The position numbers and the translations under genes were made by a program. A stretch of 64,000 nt of DNA from Daphnia carinata (Eukaryota > Arthropoda > Branchiopoda > Diplostraca > Daphniidae), in NCBI RefSeq assembly GCF_022539665.2, contig NC_081335.1, positions 1,116,001 to 1,180,000 on the forward strand, written 5' to 3'. The notes beneath the pieces are model-generated. The model was not told the DNA's origin. It did not search any database and worked only from the letters and a program-made list of their open reading frames with translations. How positions within the stretch are numbered: the stretch's first letter is position 1; every line of letters starts with the position of its first letter. Shown here piece after piece: positions 54,963 to 64,000 of this stretch.

Positions 54963-57900
54963 ATGGTGGCCCGCCACAGGTCATCAAGGAACAGCAGCAG
55001 AGGGCGTTGTACTACCGGTGTCACGACCACCATACTTATCCTCACCTGTGGAGGTGCGCATTTTTTTTTTTAAGCAATAAACATTTTTATTTTCAAATGC
55101 AATTTAAGTTTGACAATGTCATTGATTGCGTGTTTTTTTCTCTCTCTTTGTTGTGTCAGTGATGGTGACAGTGGCCAATCCGGACGCCAAACGGCTCTAC
55201 GACGACCTTCTCTCGAATTACAACAAATTGGTCCGGCCAGTGGCCAACGTCAGCGACGCCCTAACGGTCAAAATCAAACTGAAGCTCTCTCAGCTGATCG
55301 ATGTGGTAACAACCTCTACTTTTTCATCCGTAATTTTGTCGGCCATCCCATTCGTCTGTTAAAGTTGGCTAGCCAACCACGGCGATACTATTTAGAGAGA
55401 AAAGAAAACTAGAAGAAGCGCGAAACGACCAAACATAAAACATGTTTTTTTTACAAAAAAAAAAAAAAGGAAGAGACGGTCCATTATCGACCGGGCTGTT
55501 TTGGCTTCTATAGATCTCAAGTGTACACATACGGACGACGGTTTTTGTGAGCTCGTTGTAACAACTGTACTATTGTGCAAACACAAAAAAAAAGGAAGTA
55601 GCTAGACAGCCTTTTAAGTGGAAAATGGAAAGAGACAATCGCGAATGGCCAAATCCGGTTGTGTCTCTCAAAACTTACACAGCATGAACGAAAATTCTAT
55701 TTCTTCTGACAGTTGCTCCTACGTAATGCCATGAGCCCTTTAAAATTGAAAAAGAAAATCATGCATCCCGCCTCCTACGCCAAGACGCTCGTAAGCGCGA
55801 GAGCTCCAGTAAAAAGGGCGCTAGACGGGCAGGGATTCGAAAGTTTTGTTGTGATTCCCATTATATTAGATTTCCAAATTGGAAGTTTGGCGCTGCTCCG
55901 GCAGCATTCGACCATCTTGCAAGACGTTGATATGCAAAAGGGATTTGCTCTGCCGTGTAAAGGATCTAAACGGAGACGAGAAATAATGCGCTTGGGTTCG
56001 AGCAAAACTTGATGGTGTTTCACGGACTTTAGATATCAACGCGTCCACAGTAAATGAAATTGAAAAAAAGAAAATATTTTAATGTAATTTCCGACTGCTT
56101 AGCCGTATAATGTGAGGATTTTGGCAAGTACGTATAGGAATCTATACAGCAAAAGTTGGATAAGAGGCTTGTGGTTTTATTGCTGTCATATAAATCAATA
56201 CGATCCTACTGGCATTCATAGTTTCAATAAAAAAAAAATAGAAAAGCTATTACGTGATTTACGATTATCGAAAGTAAAGGGCTGAACATGTTGTCTGAAA
56301 GATTAAATGTCTGTGTAAAAAATCAAAAACTGTTGTAAGAGAAGGCGCGAACACGGAGAAAAAGGGATAACAGAAGTAGTTAAGGAAAACGATTCCAAGA
56401 AAAAGAGATCAAAGAATTCAATGGAAAAAAAAAGATAATCTTTGATTGTTTCTCTAATCTTCCATTTAGTCTTCTATGTCTTGTTTTCTTCGTGTCCTCA
56501 ATTACATCGCCGTACTACTTACAGTTGCACAACAGTATCATAAGCTTTTCTATCCCCTCCCTTAAGTTTGTGACTGGACAGCTACGGCCTGAATACTAGA
56601 TTGATTAAGCTCTCCGCTAGCGAGACGCTTTTATATTACACCATTGTGCGGATTTAGCGAGTTCTTCGTGTATCGAGAGAGCGATGCTAATCTTTGAGAA
56701 CACCCCGCTCGATTTCTAAAGCATTTCAACACAGCAAACGAAATCTTTTTGTTCCAATCGTTTTCGTTTTTACCCCTATCATCTAAAACCATTTCGCTTC
56801 CAGCTCTGTGCCATGGATGCACAAGATTAAGATCTAAACGCGATTCCCTGTTTGAATTACCCCGAGAGAAGAAATCCAATCAGAACGCCAATAGGTGCGG
56901 TAACAAACGATGTTGACACACCCGAAATGATGGGTCTCCAATATCTAACGTTAGGACAGTCGATATGTGGGGAGGGGTTCATTCAGCTGCAATAATAAAT
57001 ACAACGTGATGTGCCTAATAATACGCCAAGATAGATCTTTTTGCTAGCTGGCAAAAAAAAAAAAAAAAAAATGAGCAATAAGTACAAACAATCCCGAAAG
57101 CAGGAAATGAAAAGAAAAGATGGAAATAAATAAGAATGCGACGGACGAGGCTGTTATCGATTGGTTTTGCTCGTGGGAATCGCGGATATTGCATTAAGAC
57201 TCTGATATTATTCTTTTCTCTACTGTTGGGGTACGTTCGACATTTGGAAACGAAAGGAATCGTCCTTTACAAAACGCCGTGATGAACAGGCAGAACACCC
57301 ATTCATTTCAAATCATTTCGCATCGATTGCGGCGAATAGTAAATGAAAAAGATGTTGACAGTGGAAAAAAAAGGACAACTTTTCAACTTACCACTTGGCT
57401 GGGTTGATGATTTCTTGTTCCTACGACAATGGTGCTGCTAAATATTCATAGAAGATTCGTTGCACTTCATTGCTAAACAAAAACAAAAATCGATCAATAA
57501 TAAAGTATACAAACGAGCCCACAGTGGCAAATTAAAAAGCAAGTCTTTTGTTTCCCACCCCCCAAAAAAAAACAATTCCAGATGAAAGAAAACACCCACT
57601 AAGAAGACATCAAATTTCAAATGAAAACAAACTATTTCAAGTATACATTTGAATATGAGTGTTGCAGTTAAACTAAACTTTTCTTAGAAGACTCAAGATC
57701 TTTGAAACTAGATTACCTGATTAGAATGTTGAACTTGGTCATTTGTAATCACAACTTTACGTGGGACAAGCGTAGGATCGACTGACTTGAACTGAAACTG
57801 TCATCATCAGAATTCAAGGCTACGTTGCCTGATTTCTGTGAAATTCAGCTGTACGGAATCTAGCCTCGAGCTCATTACCGATTATCGTTTAAAAGATCAT

Positions 57901-60900
57901 TTGCTACAGTCATATCCACATGAAAAGTTTAGCTCGTTATTTAAAAAAAAAAAAGGAGAACTGTAATGAGAGATCTACTGAATATTAGACGCATTTAATT
58001 ACATCTTCTCCGGAAAGTGTAATATTCATGTGGAAAGCGACATCGAGCTAAGCATTCACATCGCAATCCAATAATGTTCACATAATTTCCACGTACTGTG
58101 CCAAAAATGGCGTGGCGTGTCTTACAGCACGTGCGCAAAATCATGACGTGGGTGGAAACACGGGGAAAAAAAAAGAACTAAAGTGTGATCCAGAAAAGCT
58201 CCGGCGGTTGTGTGTGTGCAAACATACAGACATGATTGGCATCAATGAAAAGCTCATCTATATAGTTTGCAAGCTGTTCCGCTGTAGCATTTTTGATTAA
58301 CAGGTTCTGCATACGAAAACGCGTCATGCCCGAAACGAACCTCTACACTCGCCGTCTGTATCGATCGGTTGTGTTTCGTTCTATTTTCACTCGCTTAACG
58401 AGCATCAGTGTTGTACGACTCGGATATTGAAGTGAGTCGATGGCTCCTCATTTCCTTTTTGGCAATCATCAACAACCATCGTCGGAATATCATACGCTAT
58501 GATTTACGCACTGCAACGTCTATTCTACATTGCTGACGGCCAGGAAAGAAAACATTTTTTTTTTTGCTGCATCCGCCATTTTCATGACTCAAATTTTTTG
58601 TTCATCTGCCTTTTTGCTTCCGTCTTTCCTTTTTTTTTTCAAAAATGTTCAACGTTGGCGATCCATATGGTAATGGATTCAAATCCCAAGTTGTGCGCGC
58701 CTCTCGCCAATCAAATTCAATGGTTATGATGAAACGAGCTGTGCTAGATTCACATGTATATATGACGGCTTTCCCGACAGACCTCAGGCTCTTTCAAGAC
58801 TCTATCCACCAGCTTTTTTTTTTAACTCCCGCGGGAGTTTAAAGACCAATCTCTTTGTCTGCTTCTCATTTTTCACGGGGCCCCTCTTTTACAACGCTAC
58901 ACATATAGTTGCGCGTACAATAGCTGGATGCCTGAGTTGCCATAAAAAATCGATTGCCATCATCATCGCTGTTGTTTTGCGTGAGTTCACGATAGGTGCA
59001 ACGTTAGCAAAATACTGTACTATATGATATGTAGATCACTCCTGTTGTTATTTCTACCGAAAAATAATTCCGGGGAAAGTGTTTCTTTTGCCATACATCC
59101 GCGGTTCTTTTTATTGCTTGCTTTTCTATCCCCCCCCCCATCCGCATTGAAAATAGAAGAAGAGAGAGGACAGGAAGCGCTGGCTTTGGGACGTCTGTGG
59201 CCTTGCCCCATTGTGATGTTTGTCTTTTGTTTTCCGAGCACTCCTCAGCAGTTGAGAGTGCTACCATCCTTACATGTATTGGTAACAGGGAGAGCTACTG
59301 GATGAGTACATATACCGTAAGGGAATTCTCGCTTGCTACCCGTCTTAAAAAGGAGACGAAACACAAACGAGTATTGCCATAGAAGACAATAAGAGAAAAA
59401 AAGGGAAATGGAAAAAGCTAAAAATAAACAAAGAAAAATGATGGAGAGCAAAAAAAGAAAGGAAAATCAAGTTTATTGCGGACAGCCGAGTTTTTGGCTC
59501 GCATCCAGCAAAAAAAAAAAAGGAAAAACTTTTTATATATTTTTTTTTCATCTGGCCCTTCCTTTCACTCATTCTTTAATAAAGAGCGCCGGCAGAATAA
59601 CTATATAACAACTGAGCTAACTGCTAGCTGCACACTCCCTTTCATCTTCTCTCTGTCCCTTTCATTTATTCCGGCTAGAGTAAACATATCGGATAAGAAC
59701 AACGCTGGTCGTTCATACATATGTGCACGAATGTGGATGACAAAAAGAAGGACTTTGTTGACCTTATAGATACCCCTCCCCAGTAATAATAATTTTTTTT
59801 TTACACGCAACGCGCGCAGAATTTGAAAAATCAAATTATGACGACAAATCTATGGGTGGAACAGGTACAATATTAAAAAAAAATAAATTATTTGATTGGA
59901 TGAAACGAATGAAGAAATGTTTTGCATGTTAGTATTGGTACGACTACAAGTTACAATGGAATCCGGCGGATTATGGCGGAGTCGACATGCTCAATATCCC
60001 TTCGGAGAACATATGGCGGCCTGATATCGTCCTCTATAACAAGTCATTTTACAGATCGTTTAGAATGATCGGTCATTAAACTTAATCCGCTCGTGATCGG
60101 TCAAGCGCTGATGGCAACTTTGAGGTGACGCTCTCGACCAAAGCCACCATGTATCACAGTGGGCTGATCGAGTGGAAGCCGCCAGCCATCTACAAATCCA
60201 GCTGCGAGATCGATGTCGAGTACTTCCCCTTCGATGAGCAGACGTGCGTTCTCAAATTCGGTAGCTGGACTTACGACGGATTCCAGGTCCGTCTCTCATC
60301 AACCCCCCCCCCGCTTCCAACTCTTAATTAATTGCATCCTTGTTGGCCAGGTGGATCTACGTCATTTGGAAGAGAAATTCGGATCGACCGTCGTCGAGAT
60401 GGGCGTCGATTTGAGTGAATTCTACATGTCCGTCGAATGGGACATACTAGCCGTACCGGCCACTAGAAACATGAAATTCTACACATGTTGCGACGAACCT
60501 TATTTGGACATCACGTTCAACATCACGATGCGCCGTAAAACGTTGTTTTACACGGTCAATCTCATCATTCCGTGCATCGGGATCACTTTCCTCACCGTTC
60601 TGGTCTTCTACCTGCCGTCCGATTCCGGCGAAAAGGTATAACCAATCATATTATTAGAAACGTGTGTCGTCTTTGCACACGTGCGTGAGTTTTTACCTTG
60701 ATGATGTAGGTGAGTTTGGCGATATCGATCCTGCTGTCATTGACCGTGTTCTTCCTCTTGCTGGCCGAGATTATTCCGCCTACCAGCTTAGTGGTGCCCC
60801 TCTTGGGCAAGTTTGTCCTCTTCACCATGATCCTCGACACGTTTAGGTGAGTCCCCCCCCCCCCTTTGTTACTCTCTTTCAAAAAACTAAGTGGCAGCGC

Positions 60901-62317
60901 TGATTTAAAATATCGGTGGCTTTTGTGTGGTATTGACGTCAGTATTTGCGTGACGGTCGTCGTGCTCAACGTGCATTTCCGTTCGCCGCAAACGCACACC
61001 ATGTCACCGTGGGTCCGTCGAGTCTTTATTCACATCTTGCCCAGGCTCTTGATCATGCGTCGCCCACTCTACGCCAAATTCAGGTGATTCCTAAACCGCC
61101 CCTTCCTTATTTTTTTATTCAACCCGTATATTTCCCATTTTATTCTTAAAACGATCGGAATTCTTTTGTACGTTGAAAAAAAAAATCGATAATCGATCAA
61201 ATCAGCTCGAATCCGAGGATGAATTCGCTCATTTATCGTTCGTGTCACAATGGCGTCATCGAATCGGGAGATTACTGGAACCAGCAAGGTCTCGAACATC
61301 AAAGCTGCACGTTTTCATCCATCGAATTGTTTGACTCGACAGCTGACTTGAACACATCGAGGTCTACCAAAGACGAAACCTTTTCCAGGTTAGCTTTTCT
61401 AGTAGCCGCAAAAAAAAGAAAGAAACGAAAGGCGTCCATTCAAAAAAAAAAAAAAAAAAAGAAAGAAAGAAATTCACGAAAAAAAATTGTTTGACAGGGA
61501 TATTACGAGTTCCATGTTCAACGGTCCGTGTCAGCTTCACGGCAGTGCCGGATTCAGTTCTGTGTGCGCTGTCGATGCTGACGACGCTCTCCTCACGCCC
61601 ACTGGCTCCTCATCGCGCTACGTCAATTCGGGCGTCGTCACCGGAATCACTACCACCACTGCCGCGGCTGCTACGCACGCCGGATTGAGACCCCGATCCG
61701 GACCGCCCCCACTGTCCGATCTACCGCAGCCGTGCTCGGCCGACCGTTGTCTGATGAGTCCGGGACTGACTTGCCCGGACGTCTACATGGCACTGGAAGG
61801 GGTCCAGTTTCTGGCTGAACACACGCGTCGAGAACAATATACCATCAGGGTAATAAATCAAAACATAAATATTCTAATTTCTTATTGGGCTTGGGTTCTA
61901 CCTAAAAATCGATTGTTTTGCTTTCATCTTAAAGATTTTGTGGGTGGCGGTATAAATAGCTCGTTATTTCTACGTCTAGTTTCGTTTTTCATTGACTGGG
62001 AACTTCTGAGCTTGATCGGTTTATTCATTCTATTTTTTTTTCTTCTTCTTTTCTTTGTGATTTATTTTTCATTGGCTCGGCCTCTATTATGCTGTCGGAT
62101 GCATCAGGTCCGAGAGGATTGGAAGTACGTGGCCATGGTCCTGGATCGACTCTTCTTGTGGATCTTCACAACGGCCGTCCTGCTGGGCACGGCGGCCATT
62201 ATCCTGCAAGCGCCCACTTTGTATGACGATCGCATTCCGATCGATATCAGGCTGTCGGAAATTGCTGCCGGAGCATTGGGTAAAGCTGCCGCCGCCGCTA
62301 CTCCGCCTACCATTTGA
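54963..62317 (+). CDS. nAChR alpha: Nicotinic acetylcholine receptor alpha-type subunit
   Basis: Cys-loop ligand-gated cation channel subunit. Eleven exons: 54963-55053, 55160-55305, 59820-59864, 59933-60042, 60106-60286, 60351-60635, 60710-60846, 60943-61083, 61206-61388, 61498-61849, 62108-62317; 626 residues. Exon 1 and the start of exon 2 give the signal peptide (ILILTCGVMVTVA) before [18 protein letters not shown]. Loop A region has WNPADYGG and [16 protein letters not shown]. The Cys loop is [15 protein letters not shown]. The adjacent cysteines in FYTCCDEPY mark an alpha subunit. M1-M3 follow ([22 protein letters not shown] before M2, cation-selective). The M3-M4 loop is long and Thr/Ala-rich; M4 is [16 protein letters not shown]. 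Intron 2 is 4.5 kb. The paralogue at 63706 is convergent. Confidence 0.93.
55306..59819 (+). other. 4.5 kb intron 2 of the nicotinic receptor gene
   Basis: By far the longest intron in the window. Full of homopolymers and short ORFs, with no domain-bearing frame, tRNA or transposon recognised. Large early introns in neuronal genes often hold regulatory sites, but none can be named. Confidence 0.6.
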
Positions 62318-63705
62318 TTCGCATTTTCCTTCTTTTAAGTTTTCCCCTCTCACTCTCCCGACCACACCCTTGTAAATAAATTCCTTTGGTCTGCTCTCTG
62401 CCTCATACATAACACAAACTAATGTCCTGAGCCTGTTCATTGAAATTTCAATCATCACAGAGACCAAACATGCCCACCTAATTACACCGTCCCTTCTTCG
62501 TTCCTTCAATATACACCAGGATTTTAATAACAATGTACATATAGAAAAAACGAATTCACGTGGCTATCGAAATGGAGTTCATTTCTATGTGTGAATCTCC
62601 CGTAGAAAAAAAAAGAAGAAAGGATCGTGTCCATTATGCATACATCCTGCGCGCAGAAAAATAGGAAAATTTCGAAAAAGGGATAAAGCAGATGCAACGT
62701 TCTCACGGTATGTGTGTGTGTGTATGTATGTAACAAAGAAAATTGCATTCTCTCGCCATGTTCAACAATAACAACACAGAAAAATTCTCCAAACAGCAAA
62801 AAAACGAAAAAAAAAAAAAAAAAGGCTGCGCCGCATTTGGTATATATATATACATATATAAATAACTGTGTACATAGAACTTGTTTTCTTGTTTTCTCCC
62901 TAATACATTCGTTTCATTTCGCATCGTCAACCATCAAAATAAAGCAGATTTCGGAATAAACATCCCATTTTTGTTTTATTTTGTCCCTACACATTTTTTT
63001 CCCCAACATTTTATTCAAATAATTATATTTGAGTTCCAAACGATAAATAGTTAGAAGGATAGCAGGCTCCTTTTTAGAACGATATTATCAACTGCCATTG
63101 TTTTAATGTGCCATTTTGTGTTCGTCTTTTGGCGGAATTCCCTTTTTAAAAATTCAAAATGCATTTCTACTATTTTGCCTACACAATTTTCAATATCATC
63201 TCTTCCGTGGGCTTTACAGAATAATAAATACTGTAGTCTGGGTCGTTCATTTGCATAGGAGCTATACATAACCAATCCCTTTCTTTCCCCCGCCGAAAAG
63301 ATATAAATAAAAAAAAAACAGGGGAAATCCAATGGTGATGGAAGAGGGGACGAGTCAGATGAATAAACGAGAAATAACATAAACAATTTACACATGTCAA
63401 TCATTTTTTTTTCACCCTCATTTTCTTACTTGTCTCTTTCCTTTACATCTACTGCAATCTATCCATTTCACAGTTTTATATCTCCCACTTTAACGGATGA
63501 ATTTCAAAAGAAAAATGGGCCTATCTATGTACACATTTCGCAATCCATTTGGCAACAGAATAAATGCTATATTTGTTGGGGAAAAAAATAAAGCCCAACG
63601 ACAACTGAGCGACGCTTCCAATTTTTGTTCACACCCCCCGTCTGTTTTTTTGAACTACAAATCTATTACAGTACACCACTCATGTGTGTGTTTTCTTATT
63701 TATTT
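62318..63705. other. Shared 3' region of convergent receptor genes
   Basis: 3' UTRs of the two nicotinic receptor genes meet here. Candidate polyadenylation signals for the plus gene are aataaa at 62375-62381 and 62937-62942. Contains (GT)n and (TA)n microsatellites near 62710 and 62840. No other gene. Confidence 0.5.
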
Positions 63706-63909
63706 CTAGAAGGGGTTCTTATTCTGCTGATGTCGATTCCTGACCGTGCTGAAGATCTCTGACAGTTGTTTGTCGATGGGTTCGCGGTCGTCGTACAACG
63801 AAGGCGCCTGTAGAATGATGGCAGCCGTTCCGACAAGGACGGCCAGGGTAAATATCCAGAGGAAGAGACGGTCCAACACCATGGCCACGTATTTCCAATC
63901 CTCGCGGAC
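63706..63909 (-). CDS. Second nicotinic receptor subunit, last exon only
   Basis: Exon opens after an acceptor (tttaag/GTCCGC) and reads [20 protein letters not shown] through [15 protein letters not shown]-type sequence to NKNPF and stop. It contains M4 and the short extracellular tail. The first 20 residues are identical to the last exon of the receptor gene at 54963-62317, and the exon starts at the same codon, so the two are paralogues in tail-to-tail arrangement. The rest of the gene lies to the right of the window; alpha or beta type cannot be told from this exon. Confidence 0.88.
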   Translation of the reverse strand, partial: VREDWKYVAMVLDRLFLWIFTLAVLVGTAAIILQAPSLYDDREPIDKQLSEIFSTVRNRHQQNKNPF

Positions 63910-64000
63910 CTTAAAGATCGCACATCGACGGTGTTATTTTCAAGCGGATAGACAAGAAGAAAAAAAAAAATCAATAAATAAACAGAGAAAAAGAGGGGAG

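Noticed and set aside
54571-55080. 169-codon plus-strand ORF overlapping receptor exon 1
   Set aside because: Different frame from the signal peptide exon and without domains; the receptor start at 54963 explains the conserved part.

Overview
The window is eukaryotic nuclear DNA. It has spliced genes with short (about 60-100 bp) GT-AG introns, AT-rich spacers and ordinary animal housekeeping genes. Compact introns, THAP/C2H2 genes, a sarcoplasmic calcium-binding-type protein and a nicotinic receptor pair point to an arthropod, most likely a small crustacean such as a Daphnia-like cladoceran. That organism call is inference from style and gene content; no species-specific sequence was checked.

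Layout. 1-7.7 kb (+): two tandem paralogous C2H2 zinc-finger genes with matching exon structure. The first is cut by the window start. The second carries an N-terminal THAP domain, and a small separate THAP gene lies between them. 8.4-13.1 kb: a large inverted-repeat (palindromic) mobile element with a 657 bp spacer holding tRNA-like sequences, followed by MITE-like repeats. 14.4-39.4 kb: eight genes in a row, all on the minus strand: USP5-type deubiquitinase, a YccV-domain protein, site-2 protease, SIN3, AP-3 sigma, ribosomal protein eS27, RALBP1 and CDC20/fizzy. 39.6-45.9 kb: a second copy of the palindromic element inside a longer composite with 120 bp outer terminal inverted repeats. 46.4-49.4 kb (-): TMEM245. 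51.0-52.0 kb (+): sarcoplasmic calcium-binding-like EF-hand protein. 55.0-62.3 kb (+): nicotinic acetylcholine receptor alpha-type subunit with a 4.5 kb intron. 63.7-63.9 kb (-): last exon of a second, convergent nicotinic receptor gene.

The genes do not form a pathway. Functions include protein turnover (USP5, CDC20 as APC/C activator), membrane proteolysis of transcription factors (S2P), histone-deacetylase scaffolding (SIN3), vesicle coats (AP-3), small-GTPase signalling (RALBP1), translation (eS27) and excitation (nAChR, calcium-binding protein).

The most unusual content is the palindromic element. Its two copies have almost identical arms, but the central 657 bp spacer lies in opposite orientation, as expected if recombination between the arms flips it. 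The arms carry a small five-exon gene that appears intact in only one of four arms, and a 121-residue antisense ORF that is near-identical in three arms. I do not recognise the element as a described family.
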